64,000 bases of DNA from Bretschneidera sinensis. Its lineage: Eukaryota; Streptophyta; Magnoliopsida; Brassicales; Akaniaceae. Positions 22,162 through 34,309 of the stretch are shown here, piece after piece. Under the pieces are notes generated by a model. The model did not search any database. It saw only the letters and a program-made list of their open reading frames with translations, and was not told where the DNA came from. Location of the stretch: contig CM043699.1 in assembly GCA_023935145.1 (NCBI GenBank), forward strand, positions 109,746,036-109,810,035. Direction: 5' to 3'. The translations under genes were made by a program, and so were the position numbers. The stretch's first letter is position 1. Every line of letters begins with the position of its first letter.

Positions 22162-25100
22162 ATGGAGGATATGAAGAAGAGGAAGATGGAGGAGATAACA
22201 AAAGGTCAAACTTCAACACAAGAACAGTTGCGTTTAATGCTTGACCCTCTCGCTAAATCCCAGCTCGTCGATCTCCTCTCTAAACTGTACGTTCTCTTAT
22301 TCATTTAATTTTTCCTCTTTTTTTTTTGTTTTCTTTCCGGTTTTTGTTTTTTGGGATTTTATCGTTTAGGATAAAAAAAAAAATGGAAACGAAGAGAAAT
22401 TATGGGTATGTTTATTGTATTTATCCTTTTCGCTGTTATTTTATTTAAGGAAACGTGTGGCGCTTTATGGAATCAAGGCCAAAAAAATTGTTGTTTTTTT
22501 TGTGTTTTATGAAGCTAAACCAGGACATTTAGATTTGTGGGTTTATTAATTCTATTGGTGGGCATGTAATTTTCGGGTTTAGGTGAAATTAGGAATTTAT
22601 CAAGGGGCTTTCTCTTAAATCATTTTTTTTTATTATAAAAAAAAATAGTTGTTGAATCAAGCTCAAAGGGAAATAAGCATCGTGCGGCGTTTGATTGAAA
22701 TTTCTATATAAGATAGTCTATGGTGTGGATTGAGTTCAACAGTTGTAGTTTTTACTTTGGAATTAATCTTGAGCTTCGCTTAGTCGCATAAAACTGTGGC
22801 CTTGGTTGCTTCATATATTATTTGGGATTAAATTCGAGTTAAGATTACAAACTCTGTGCAAAAAGACCATTCCACCATGAAAGTGAATTCTTTTGGCTTC
22901 ACAGAATTGGATACCTACATCACTTACAGCCTAAGTAACTAAAAATTCTTAGGTGTATAACTTATTTCTGATTTGTAGATTATTAGGAATGTGTATTTTG
23001 ATTATAGATTTTGGGTATCCACCATTGTCACCACCTAAAATTTTCAAACCCCCTCTTTTCCAAATTGTCTGCTTACAGTTGCTAGTCCTAAATTGCTTGC
23101 CCATGTCCTGATGGGTTTTCATTTAAGTTCTATTAGACCTCATCACGTGTATTTGGCTGATACTTATGCAAAGGGTTAGTATCTTAAATGCCAAACTTGA
23201 AAGAACAAGATGAAACGTCAGGACTGCCAGATGCAGTTGTTCATCTGATTAAGCTGTAATCTTGGAAATATTTAGAATGGTGATTGTTAGTTACCAATTA
23301 TCCCAAAAGCTTAAACTGTTAGGAAATGGGCCAACAATGTATATTAAGCTCATATACAATTTAACACTCCTCCTAATGTGCATAGTCTCGTAGATAATAT
23401 GGTCCTAACACGTGAAGTCACAAACAGAAATGAGGCAAACCCAAACTAGAGAAAGTGACCAAACTAAATATTTATCATAAATAGAATTGAGTGGGGGTTA
23501 TCAAGATTCGGACACAAGACTTGAGGCTATGATACCATGTTAGTTACCCATTATTCTAAAAGTTTAAGGTGATGGGAAATGAGCCAACAACCTATATCAA
23601 GCTCATATGCATTTCAATAGTGATGAGGCATTCTTATGCATGTGTCGCAATGCAGATTTGATTTTACATTCTCAGGAGAAAAACTGAGAGGGGTAGTGTG
23701 TTTCGAATTTGAGCTTTACCAGTCAGCTTGATTATCTTTTTGTCAATGACTTCATCACAGTCTAGTCTTGTGGCTTGGTATAACTGGTATTTATGAATGA
23801 GAAACTCAAATGTTAAAAGATTCTGAAATTTTTTAAACTTCTACTTTGTTTAAAGTTTAAATGTATCAAATGAAAGTATTATTATGTATTCAGATGTAGA
23901 TATGTACTGGCAAACTTCAAGGCGTGAAGCATGTAACTTCTTAGACCTCATGGCCTGATCCTCCAATACCAACCTCAATAATGTTTTTTCATGTCAATGG
24001 GTTGGCCGAAGAAGTGGAATGCCATAGTTTCTAAGTATCTTTCTTTCTTTTTGGCATGCGTGTGTATGTGTCTGTCTTCTTTGTGGTTCATGTTACACGT
24101 GAAAATGGGTGCCATATGAGTGTTGCTCAAAATTGTATGCTGTGTGATTGACCCTGTGCATGTGTGTTTGTTTGCATGTCGACGCATAAAGAGGGTCTCA
24201 ATATCCTTCAATTGCAGAAGAAATTAAAAGTGTTGCCAGTGCAGATCCTGTACACCGAAAGCTATTTGTTCGTGGCCTAGCCTGGAACACCACTTCAGAA
24301 ACCTTGTGTGCTGTGAGTGCATTGCTGGTTGTTGATTGTGTTTTGTGTGCCATGGCAGTGTTTCCCCACTCCCAAATAAAAAAGAAAAAGAGAAAGAAAA
24401 ATCATATACGGATAATCAATCTACTACACGTTCTTCTCCTTTAAATTTAATGTCTTATCTCTTTCTACCAGAATTCTCAGAGATATGAGTGCTGATTCTT
24501 TTTGTGCTAATCTTCTTAAGGGTGTATTTTGGTCCAGGCATTTCGAATGCATGGTGAAATTGAAGAAGGGGCTGTGATCTATGACAAAGCAACAGGAAAG
24601 TCACGTGGCTATGGTTTCATTACTTACAAACATATGGAGTCAGCTCAGAGTGCGCTGAATGCACCTAGCAAATTGATTGATGTGAGCAACAGTCATTTCT
24701 AACATTTTGCCTGCAGGGCCACTCTGTAGATAGTAAATGAACCAACCCATTCATCTCATTCTTTGCTACGTGTGTGTTTGTATATTGAAAGTTTTGATTA
24801 TTTTATTTATTATTCCTTTTATTGGGAAGGGATCAGTTAAGCTTTGTCTTACATTTTGATCAAGAAATTCCTCATGGGGTGCCAATCTGGCAGTAATATT
24901 AGAGTTAGATATCAGCTTTGTGTCATCTCAGATATCTCTGAATTTTGGTAATGTTTTATTTCAGAGCCGGATGGCTGTCTGTAATCTAGCTTGTGAGGGA
25001 TTGACTGGGACAAGTAGTACACCTGATCTAGCTCAGAGGAAGCTCTACATTGGAGGCTTGTCACCTGATGTCACAAGTGAAATTTTGCTGAATTTTTTTG

Positions 25101-25848
25101 GAAGATATGGTGACATTGAGGAGGGTTCAGTGGCATACGACAAAGATACGAATGAATCACGGTATAGTACCATATTTCTTCTGTAGTTGTTGAGGAATAT
25201 CCTTGTATTTATTTTTTCTCTTTCTTTTTTTCCTTCATGGAAATACTTAATCATAGTCATTTTGGAGAATCATTGTGTTTTTCCATCCAAATGCAGTGGG
25301 TTTGGCTTTGTTACATACAAAACTGCTGAGGCTGCAAAGAAGGCCATAGATGATCCACAAAAGATACTTGGGGTGAGTAATAGGGTAGTATCTGCAAAAG
25401 ATACACCTCTCCTATGTTCATTTGAGAAGGTTCCAGCTAAGGCTTCTCACTGTAGGTGCAATATCTTCACAATTACAAGGTCTTTCCTGTTTGATTGCAG
25501 GGGAGGAGTATCACTGTGAAGCTTGCTGATACCCACAAGGGAAAACCAGTACAAACAGCGTTACCTCCAGCAGTGGTTCCTTTACCTGTACCTTTTGCAG
25601 CTGGATACCCACAAGGGCCGCAACCTGGAAAAATACATGCCAGCATTGCCCCTGTTGGGTACACTTACCCACAAGGCGTAGCATCGTACCCTTCTTCCTC
25701 TTACCCAAGTCCTTCCACAGCACATGCACCATACCCAATACAACCTCATATTTCTTATGCCCCAGTTGCTGGAAAAGACCCAGTTGGACTCCAACCAACT
25801 ACACCTGTGGGAATGGCTGGGTACCCATATTACATGGCCAAACAATAA
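22162..25848 (+). CDS. UBA2C: UBA2C-like RNA-binding protein with two RRM domains
   Basis: Six coding exons: 22,162-22,286, 24,192-24,312, 24,538-24,681, 24,965-25,161, 25,297-25,372 and 25,501-25,848, giving 336 residues in frame. RRM1 has RNP2 LFVRGL (66-71) and RNP1 RGYGFITY (105-112); RRM2 has RNP2 LYIGGL (157-162) and RNP1 RGFGFVTY (196-203). Between them lies the conserved MAVCNLACEGLTGTS linker, and after them a proline/tyrosine/glutamine-rich tail with repeated YPQG-type units. The N-terminus (LDPLAKSQLVDLLSKLG) and linker match the UBP1-associated protein 2 family, nuclear U-rich RNA binders linked to mRNA stability, stress and senescence. Intron 1 (1.9 kb) hosts a TRIM element. The start codon is the first ATG after a purine-rich leader, and the protein is close to the usual family length. 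Confidence 0.93.
23285..23619 (-). mobile_element. TRIM (terminal-repeat retrotransposon in miniature), intact ends
   Basis: Two 82-bp terminal repeats (23,285-23,366 and 23,538-23,619), the left one TGTTAG...TTAACA and the right ending AATA instead of ACA, are flanked by the 5-bp duplication GTGAT (23,280-23,284 and 23,620-23,624). On the minus strand TGGTATCATAGCC (23,525-23,537) is the primer-binding site after the first LTR, and AGGAGGAG before the second LTR is the polypurine tract. Total 335 bp with no coding capacity. It lies in intron 1 of the UBA2C-like gene, antisense to it. Confidence 0.9.
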
Positions 25849-27720
25849 CCAATTGTCAAATGGAAAATGGTCTCAAGTTCCATTTTAGTGTTCTTTTTCA
25901 TATCACATTCACCTATCTTTTGGCTTTTGCAGTTTGTCATAATATGTTTTTGTGGCTCTGGGAAACAGTTTAAAATGTTTATTGGCTTAGCCTAGAATAA
26001 TGAGAATAGATGTCCAGATTTCTTGTAACTTTAGCCTATTTCTTCAATTGAAAATGTTTATTTGTTTCTTTTCTGTAGGTGAAACTAATCATGAAGTTTC
26101 ATAATTTTGTTTCGTAAGAAACTGTACAGGTTCTCAATTTTCTCGATATGAATTCTAGTGAACATGTCTCCATTGCATGTTGCAAGTAAGCAATTACGCC
26201 AACGTTAGACCTTTGACGTAGTGCTTCTCTCCCATAAAAGTGGGATGGAGGGATAAAGTTTGGGGTTCAATATCCATTGTATTTTACTTGTAATACTTAA
26301 GATTGATGCATCTGGCGCACCAGCCAAGTACCAACACCTTAGGATAGAAATCATGATTGTTTCATTATTTTTTTATTTACATAAAGGTACTTCCTTTCAC
26401 TTTTGTAATCTTCTGAAAGGTAGTATGCAGATGGCTTTCAAGGCTCACACGGTCACATTTTGGCAACTGAAGTTTTTTCTATTATATAAAAAAAAAAAAA
26501 CCCTCATTCTCCTATTTAATGAAATTTCTTCTATTATAGTAAAAGTTCAAAGCATAGACGATTTACAATTTTATATTATTTTGTGATCTTTGCAAACTGA
26601 GAGATTGATTTTGCCTCAATTTTCATAGCTAACCGACCCAAATTAATCCATGCACACTTAAATCACCACTATTTGAATTACAAAAAATGTTCAAAATAAC
26701 CTTCTTAAATACTTCAAAAACTAGAATACAAAACTGGTAAGTTAGGTCATTTTGAGTTTGAATATTGGGTTTGGAGTCTCGGGTCAGTCAAGGTTTTGAG
26801 TATCAAAAACCTTATGATCATGGTTATTTCAGGTTTTAAATTGTCTTGGATCAGGTCATTTCAATCTTCGGTAAGTTCAAATTGATCAATTGACTCGATT
26901 TTTTTTCTACTTTCAATTTTGGGTCAAATCATTTTAACTTTGATATAAGCTTTTGGTTAAAAAAAAATATGTTCTGATATAGGTTCAGATTTACTTATTA
27001 AGTTACCTTTTTCCTTTTATATTTTAATATAATTAAGATTGTGAAACAAGTTAGTAATAATTCATTTTGGATATGCTCAATTTTCTTTTTCTATATTAAT
27101 GTAATTAACACCAAATTGGTCATATCGTGATAAAAGAAAAAAAAATTAGTCACTTCAACAATATTGCTAACAAGAGACAAATTGATGCATGATTTTTATA
27201 AAATAAGTCTTGATATTTTGCATTTTATTATATATTTTTATCGAAAAGCTATGAACTTAAAAAAAATAATTTAATTTAATTCTTTTAAAAATAAAATAGA
27301 AAAAAATTCATTATGACCTATCTCTCTTATTAAAATATATATAAGTTATTTAAAATATTAATTACGACATAGTTACGATTGAAAGTACATAAAAAAATAT
27401 TGTTTAATTGTCTCTAATCTTATTTGACCCATTTAATTTCTCATAAATTATCAATGCACGATTTGTTATTATGTGAAAAATTGACTATTCTTTAATTATT
27501 GAAAAATATTTTATAAATTAATTATAGATTATTTTAAGTTTATTAATATAAAAATATATTGTAAATTAACCTTCATTTAAAAAAACTATTAAAATAGTAT
27601 TCTTCACAAAGCCAATGAAATAGATTCTTTCCCAATTTCAAAAGATTGTAAAGTAGTAATATACTTTTAAACCAGGCGGGCGGGTTTCGGGTCAGATTCT
27701 GTAAAACCTTTTGTGGTGTC
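25849..27720. other. 3' UTR of the RRM gene, then AT-rich spacer
   Basis: After the stop, about 250 bp look like a 3' UTR. From 26,640 to 27,570 the sequence is degenerate and very AT-rich, with several GGGTCAG/GGTCATTT phrases that may be old repeat sequence. No gene is visible. Confidence 0.4.
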
Positions 27721-27747
27721 GTTCGTTCTTCTTCAATCGAAGCTGAC

Positions 27748-27795
27748 ATGGAACATGGCTGCCACGGCACGAGAACCCGGAAACCATCAGCTTAA
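27748..27795 (+). promoter_or_regulatory. Possible uORF in the leader of the mTERF gene
   Basis: ATG at 27,748 opens a 15-codon frame ending in TAA at 27,793-27,795, 153 bp before the main start. A splice donor-like GTAAGG at 27,841 and an acceptor-like TAAG directly before the main ATG could remove the stretch between them as a 5' UTR intron. Whether the uORF is in the mRNA is not known. Confidence 0.4.
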
Positions 27796-27948
27796 GCTCC
27801 AAGTAGACAGTAAACCCAACAAATTCCATCAAACTTCCAGGTAAGGATCTCAACCAAACCATTTTGTTTTCATTTCTATTGAACTCGAAACTTAGCCTGG
27901 TTTCGTTCTCTATAAATCTACATTACTCCATATATCATTGAATAAGTC

Positions 27949-29718
27949 ATGAAACTTGTGCAAAAATTTAGAGCAACATTTATTCGTAACTGGGTTTGTT
28001 CAAATTTTGTTGAAAGTCCCTTTTTATCATCAAAAATCCTCTTTTCGCAAACTTTGTCATTCCACATTACCCAAAACCCTAGGCTCTATAGTACCAAAGG
28101 AACTGCTCGAACTGAAAAATCTGAAGATTCTTGTGGAACTTCAAGTGCTAATGGTGATAAGAAGACTCGAATATCTAGTGCTATTCGAAAACAAGCCCAA
28201 AACGCTTTGTTAGAATACTTTTATGGTACTAGGAACTTACAGTTCACGGATGCTGAGAATATGAGCAAAAATGCACCACAGTTTCTTGGAAAGCTTCTAA
28301 AGAAGATCGATACTGAGGCAGATGTTGGGCGGTCCATTACCCGTTTTTTGCGTTATCACCCTATTAATGAATTTGAGCCTTTCTTTGAGAGTTTGGGTTT
28401 GGATCCTCCTGAGTATGGTCCTCTGCTTCCGCGTGATTTGATGTTCTTGAGTGATGATGCTTTGTTGTTAGAGAACTATAATGTTTTGTCTAATTATGGG
28501 ATTGCGCGTAATAAGATAGGGAAGATTTATAAGGAAGCTATAGAAGTCTTTAGATATGGTTATGGGGTTTTGCCATCTAAGCTTCAAGCTTATGAGGAAC
28601 TGGGGCTTAACCGGTCTTTTATGTGTAAGGTTACTGTTTGTAGTCCTAGTTTCTTGGTTGGAGATGTTAACATGAAGTTTATTAAGGTATTAGAGATACT
28701 GAAAAGTATGGGGACTGAAATCAGTTGGGTTGAGGAGCAATTGTCTGAGCAGAGTTCCTATGACTGGAGCATGATGCTTGATGTTCTAAGTTTATTTAGT
28801 GAGATGGGTTGTGGTTACGAGGAGTTAGGTGGGTTAATAAGCCAGCATCCTGGACTTATCTTTGAAAGTTCAGGGGATCGGACACTTACGCTAGTTGGGT
28901 TTCAAATAAAATTTGGATCCACCATGAATGAAATATGCTCAATGTTTCAGCACTTCCCGCAAATTCAAATAGAAAAGTTTGTTTTCAACTTTAGGAAATG
29001 TGTTCAATTCCTACACAAGATTGAGATGAAGGCTGACGAGATTGGGAAGATTGTCCGTTCTCATCCCCTGTTGCTGGGTACATGTACTTTGAAGAAAACT
29101 AATAGAATATTTGCTAACTTGAATGTTGGGAAAAAGCAACTTTGTAATTTCATCCAAGAGAACCCGCAAGAACTGAAGAAATTGGTTTTGGGATCAAGAT
29201 TTGGGCCATTACCAAATACAGGAGAGGAACTCGGATCAAAACTTATGAAGACTAAGTTCTTATTGTATTTGGGATATGAAGAGAACTCAAATAGTATGAA
29301 TAAAGCACTCAAGGTGTTCCGAGGAAAAGGAACGGAACTTCAAGAGAGATTTGATTGTCTTGTGAAAGCTGGTTTGGATAGGAATGAAGTTTGTGAAATT
29401 GTCAGAATATTCCCTCACATTCTTAACCAAACAAAGGATGCACTTGAAATGAAGATTGATTTTCTTTTAAATGAATTGAGTTACCCCATATCAACTTTAG
29501 TGACATTCCATTCATGTCTTAACTATACAAGCCAGAGAATCAAGCTTAGGTTATCGATGTATAATTGGCTCAAAGATCAAGGAAAAGCAGATCCCATGCT
29601 GAATTTGAGTACTCTAGTGTCATGCTCGGAAAACATTTTCCTGAGGCGGTATGTAAAGCGTCATCCTAAAGGTCCTCAAGTTTGGAAGGATCTGAAGAAA
29701 CAAATTTATCCCGAATAG
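27949..29718 (+). CDS. MTERF18: Mitochondrial transcription termination factor (mTERF), MTEF18/SHOT1-like
   Basis: One uninterrupted exon of 589 codons. The first 25 residues are basic and free of acidic residues (MKLVQKFRATFIRNWVCSNF), as expected for a mitochondrial presequence. From about residue 100 to 540 the protein is made of repeated helical units carrying the mTERF pattern of hydrophobic positions with a proline, for example SQHPGLIF, RSHPLLLG, and IVRIFPHIL near the C-terminus. The family wraps nucleic acid and affects organelle transcription or RNA metabolism. Length and block order fit the long plant member MTEF18 (SHOT1), whose loss in Arabidopsis raises heat tolerance. Lack of introns is usual for plant mTERFs. 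The family assignment is firm; the exact member is inferred from remembered similarity. Confidence 0.88.
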   Translation: MKLVQKFRATFIRNWVCSNFVESPFLSSKILFSQTLSFHITQNPRLYSTKGTARTEKSEDSCGTSSANGDKKTRISSAIRKQAQNALLEYFYGTRNLQFTDAENMSKNAPQFLGKLLKKIDTEADVGRSITRFLRYHPINEFEPFFESLGLDPPEYGPLLPRDLMFLSDDALLLENYNVLSNYGIARNKIGKIYKEAIEVFRYGYGVLPSKLQAYEELGLNRSFMCKVTVCSPSFLVGDVNMKFIKVLEILKSMGTEISWVEEQLSEQSSYDWSMMLDVLSLFSEMGCGYEELGGLISQHPGLIFESSGDRTLTLVGFQIKFGSTMNEICSMFQHFPQIQIEKFVFNFRKCVQFLHKIEMKADEIGKIVRSHPLLLGTCTLKKTNRIFANLNVGKKQLCNFIQENPQELKKLVLGSRFGPLPNTGEELGSKLMKTKFLLYLGYEENSNSMNKALKVFRGKGTELQERFDCLVKAGLDRNEVCEIVRIFPHILNQTKDALEMKIDFLLNELSYPISTLVTFHSCLNYTSQRIKLRLSMYNWLKDQGKADPMLNLSTLVSCSENIFLRRYVKRHPKGPQVWKDLKKQIYPE

Positions 29719-30825
29719 TGGATGTTTAAATTGCCTATATCTTGCAGTTCTATATGGGCTGTGAAAAATCACCAAGATAGCATGGAGATACTTAATTCTG
29801 TTTCTAGACTGAGAAATTCATCCAGCATTGTTTTATCCGTACATTATAAATTGAAACCTATTTTCCTTGAGCTACTAGCATGAATCAATATATGGAGTAA
29901 AGCGATTTCAGACCAAGGTAATTGTCGTTTGAATTCTGTTCTCAAACTTTCTTCTTCTTTTTTTAATCAAATTCTGTACTCTTCTTTTGGACATCCATTA
30001 GAAAGGTCCCCCATTTATTGAATAGAGCCATAGACTTTGAAGTTAGTCGATCACAATTCTACTTGCAATTAGAAGTGTTTGGGGCCGTTTATGTTCTTTA
30101 CAATTGCCATCTTCAGTGAATAATTCATGACATTGAGGAGTTGGAATGGCTGTGTCTCCATTCCAAACTCCTGAATTGTGATCCTACATACCCCCTATGA
30201 AGCTCCTATCCTTTATTTTTTATGTTAGTTACTTGAACTTGATTCTGATTATTTGTTATGACAAAAGGTAGTGTTGATTTTGCAGGAGACATTCAACTTT
30301 TGGGGTGATGTGCTTTACCATAGATAGTATGTAACCTTCTTGATCTTGAATCCTTGTTTGGATTTCCTTTTGGCTTTATCAGTCCAGTAATTATATCGTG
30401 TATAAGGAATAAAAAGAGAATGCTCTTGGTATAAAACCATATGTTGTTCCTGTTCTTTTTCCATATTTTTAAAAAAAAATTATTTAGGGAGCACGCAAGG
30501 GACGCGAAAGATGAAATGGTTGCATATAAGATTGACTATCACATGTCAACTCCGGCAAAAAAAATGAGATAGTTATGTATAAAACTGACAATCATGAGTC
30601 AACTCGTAAAGAGTTCATGAAATGATTTTTATTTTTAATAAATATAAATTAAGCTAAATATACACACAAACAATTTTTTATAAAGAATCAAAAGTTAAAA
30701 AAAAAATGCTAAAAAAACTGAATTTGTATTAAAACAATAGTTTTAATAAACATAAAACAATTTTTAACTCTACAATTGTTTTATCAAAAATTGTTTCAAA
30801 AATCATTTTGAAAATCATAAACCAA
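29719..30825. other. 3' UTR and spacer after the mTERF gene
   Basis: No gene or clear repeat is seen; the sequence becomes increasingly AT-rich after 30,450. Confidence 0.4.
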
Positions 30826-30829
30826 AACT

Positions 30830-31612
30830 AACATTCTGTTTGGTATGAATTCAAGTATAAAATTCACAATTCATTTTCAAATAAAGTGAAGTTAGAATTC
30901 ATTTGTAAATGAACTTATATTTCATTTTCAAATGAATTGAAATTAAATTTTTTTTTTTGCAAATGAACTCAAATGAATTTTCATGTTTGGTGTCTGTAGA
31001 ATTAAAATGAACTTTGTGTTTATAATCAACTAAGAATTCAATTCATTTTTTAAATTTTACTTAATACCCTTAATTACATCACGTTTTAATTCATTTAATA
31101 TATAAATTTTAATTTTATTGATATTATTCAACAAAATTAACACTATTTATTTTTTCAATTCACAAGATGAATTTATAATCCCAAAACAGAATATGTTTTT
31201 TTTTTGCTGGATGAAATCTAGAAATTAAATATTAATTTAACATTTTTTTTAAAATGTTTTAGTGTACATCAATTTGAATATAGTAACATATTTATTTTAT
31301 TTTTATAACTTATTTTTTCATATTTTTTATTTTATTTTAAAACAATAAATAAACCAAAAGTTTAATGTTTCTAATTATAGATCAAACAAGCATGAAAGAC
31401 TGAGATAAAGAATGAAGAGAAATAGAAGAGAGAGGAGGAAGAGAGAGAATAGTAGAGAAGATATTATCCATTTTGATATTATCCATTTTGAGAATAGTAA
31501 AAAAACCAAAATTTTATCAATTTTGATAGAATTTATCCATAAAATTCAATTCTACTAGAATTCATTTGAAAATGAATTCCACACTTTATTAACAAACCAA
31601 ACAAAATAACTT
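30830..31612. mobile_element. Putative TIR element (about 780 bp), degenerate
   Basis: The left end, CATTCTGTTTGGTATG, is the near inverted complement of the right end around CAAACCAAACAAAAT. Inside each end, phrases with AATTCATTTTCAAAT occur in opposite orientation. The interior is non-coding and AT-rich with a GA-rich patch at 31,380-31,450. The target duplication is unclear. Confidence 0.4.
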
Positions 31613-31964
31613 ATAAAATTCAAATGAATTTCACAAAAACTATTAAATTTATTTAAATCAAACGTAGTGTAAAACTAAGTTTAATGCTACGTTAGTAAAA
31701 GTGCGCAAGCATTAATTTTAATATAAAAAAAGTTATGTAAGCTTTACTTAGCAAAATAAAAAGTTCAATCTTGCCACCCCAACTTTTTCACTTTATAATT
31801 AGTTTGATTTATGAAATGATAGATGTATTTGCTATCACACATTAAGTTGTCTCCTCTTTTTACTATATTTCCTATTAGGAGATTTGATCAAAAAGCCAAA
31901 AAAAAAATTTATTTTAAATAAACTTTCCGAGCTTTATTGGCGGTTAAAACTATTGGTATAGCCC

Positions 31965-32820
31965 ATAAAACCTTTGGTAAAAAAAATATATTTGGTGTTG
32001 TAAGCCCAAAAGGTATGACTAAACCTAAGAGGGTGATAAATTAGTTTACAAACAATTTTAAAATCTTTTATAATCTCAATAACTTGGTTGATCAAATATC
32101 TATGGAATTAAAACAAATCAACATTTTCAAGTTACAATCACAAAGATGAGAATATTAATCACTTAAAATAAGAAAGATAACAAAATCATAAAGCAATTAA
32201 GCAATCAATAATTTAAAGCAAGTAATTAAAAAGTTTGAGTTAAAGAGATGCAAACACATTCACAACCTATTTTGGTATTAGATCTAACGTGGAGGGGGAA
32301 GAAAAAATTCTTCTTTTTGGGCTTTAGTTATGCCAGCGTTTCAATTTACAGGCTGCCGATGTGGAATGCGATTCTAAAGTCCTTATTGACTGTTTTTATT
32401 CATCTTCTTGGCCATGGAAGTTGCATTATATTCTTCACTCTTGCAGATCCGTTACCCCATTGCATTGCAAGTTTCTTCACATCTTCAGAGAAGGGAACAA
32501 ACTTTCAGATTTATTGGCTGATTTGGCTCACTCCCTTCACTCCACAAAGATTTACATAAATCTTGGTTCTCTTCCTAGGGAAGCTGCGCGTGCTTGCAAG
32601 GATGATCGTGACTGCACCTTTGAATAGAGACCACCTTAATAAGTCCTGTTTTGATCAGTTTCCATGGAAGGTTTGGTTTCCTTTGGAGATTAATTTTTTT
32701 CTGGGATAAGGTTTTATGTCTCTCTTTCTGCTTGTAATTGTTTTTATTTTTTTAATAAACTAATAGGAATCACTCAAACCTCCCACCATAACAGATGGTG
32801 TTCTTAAAAAACACTATTAT
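31965..32820 (-). mobile_element. LTR relic of the same SIRE-like copia family, minus strand, split by a LINE fragment
   Basis: Read on the minus strand, it aligns loosely with the right part of the 9,038-10,620 LTR. The match covers the ATCACCCTCTTAGG / TCACCCCTTCTTGG region near the LTR end, a CAAAGATGAGA block, AAGCAATTAAGCAATCAATA and GAGTTAAAGAGATGCAAAC. The matching tail (GGAATC...CCTCCCAC) resumes after the LINE fragment. No internal region is recognisable, so it could be a solo LTR or a truncated one. Confidence 0.55.
32285..32755 (+). mobile_element. LINE 3' fragment (RNase H domain) nested in the LTR relic
   Basis: Codons in 32,361-32,627 read MECDSKVLIDCF, then KLHYILHSC and HCKFLHIFREGNKLSDLLAD before ending near LPREA. 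This is the C-terminal half of the RVT_3 RNase H of plant LINEs (ECDSK..., HIFREGNKVADLLA). A 3' tail with a T/A-rich end follows. No start of the element is present. Confidence 0.65.
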
Positions 32821-34300
32821 TTTGGTTTGACAACGTCAAAATCATACTCACCTTATCTACACTTCTCTCTGAGGTACTTCCGGTTCTATTATAATCTTTT
32901 CGATTACAATGTTCACAAGATTTTACAAATTCATCAACAACTTGTTTTCACGAGATCACGATGAACGAAGTGTTTCAAAACTCGCATCAAACTTATATGG
33001 AGTTTTACAGGATCATCTTGAACTTATTGTTTTAACGAAATCACAACGAATATAGTGTTTTCCTAATATCGCATTAAACTTATCGAGAGTTCACATCTTG
33101 ATTTTTAATCGTTTTAGAGTTTTAAAGAGATGACTCTGAACCATTGACGAGGTTTATGATCACTCAAAACTAGGTTTACACTTGAACCTTTTTAACAAGT
33201 AGTCTTGTCAATTCATATTCATACATTACAACTTTTTAAATATCCTCTCTATTCTGACAAAAATTCATCATCTCTTCTACTTTACTTTTTTCCCCTCTCC
33301 TCCTTCCCTAACGTGTTTTGGCAGCAAATTACCACAAGGTTTTGAATTGTTTTTCCTCTCTCCTCCATCTCCCCTTCTTTAATATTTCATTATTCTTCTT
33401 TTACTCTTTTCCCTTTCCATTGCTCCATCTTCAACACAAACACACCTCTCATTTGTCTCCCTCTTGTGTAGCATTGAACGCATTGCTCATTCACTTTTTT
33501 CGGTGCTTTCAGAAGGTAAACTCACATCTCTCTTTTTGTGTTTCTGATTATGGTAATCTACTGAGTATTTTGTTTTTTTGACATTATATTTTTGTTTGAA
33601 CCTTACAATTATAATAACTTTTAATCTAAATTACCTATAATTTTCAAAAATTGCTTATTTCTTAACAAGTTTAATAGAACCTTACAATTATAATAACTTC
33701 TTGTTTCTTTAATTTTTTGTTTTTGAATTGATTAGATCACAAAAAAGATAGTAATGAGAATATCAGTATTGGTGGGCGGAGGGAAAAAATTTCTTCTAAC
33801 TGGTCGACCATTATGTAGATGTGGTCGATCGTGGTTGTGTTCTCCCTCGATGACATGCATGATTCCGTTGACCGTTTTGATTACATGGTCAATCTTGGTC
33901 TATCTGTGTCCTTTGCAAAAAACATAAGAGGCCAATCGGATAGAGTGTCATAAATAGAACCGGTCGACCTCTTTTTCGCCAATAATAGTGATTGAAATTA
34001 TCACATTTTTGTAAAGCACTTAAAAATATGTTTATGGAAAGCACTTGCAAAAATATGAAAACAGTTAAACGATGATGAAATTGAAAATACTCTAATGGAC
34101 ATAAGCGTTCCAAATCTTACTATAAAGATTTCCAAATTATTTTCTTTGGTTTCCATATGCATATGTTTTAAATTCCATATGGAGGTTTATGGATGTTTTT
34201 ATAATTAACTTAAAAACTGATTAAACAACAAATGAAAATGATGCAAAAAGTAAGTAAACGATCGAGAAGTACTAATCACATGACTAGTAGCATATAGACT
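32821..34300. other. Intergenic, repeat-derived
   Basis: No gene. At 33,800-33,975 three GGTCGACC/GGTCGATC-like motifs occur within 175 bp, reminiscent of the TCGAC array in the copia element, so the LTR relic may extend this far. The frame at 33,318-33,581 is a pyrimidine-rich artefact. Confidence 0.35.
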
Positions 34301-34309
34301 TGTGATGAG

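Noticed and set aside
25373..25500. Coding extension through the last intron of the RRM gene
   Set aside because: Reading through gives a stop after about 40 unrelated codons, while splicing restores the conserved GRSITVKLAD block; it is an intron.
33318..33581. 87-codon plus-strand frame
   Set aside because: Pyrimidine-rich low complexity giving runs of F, L and S; no similarity seen.
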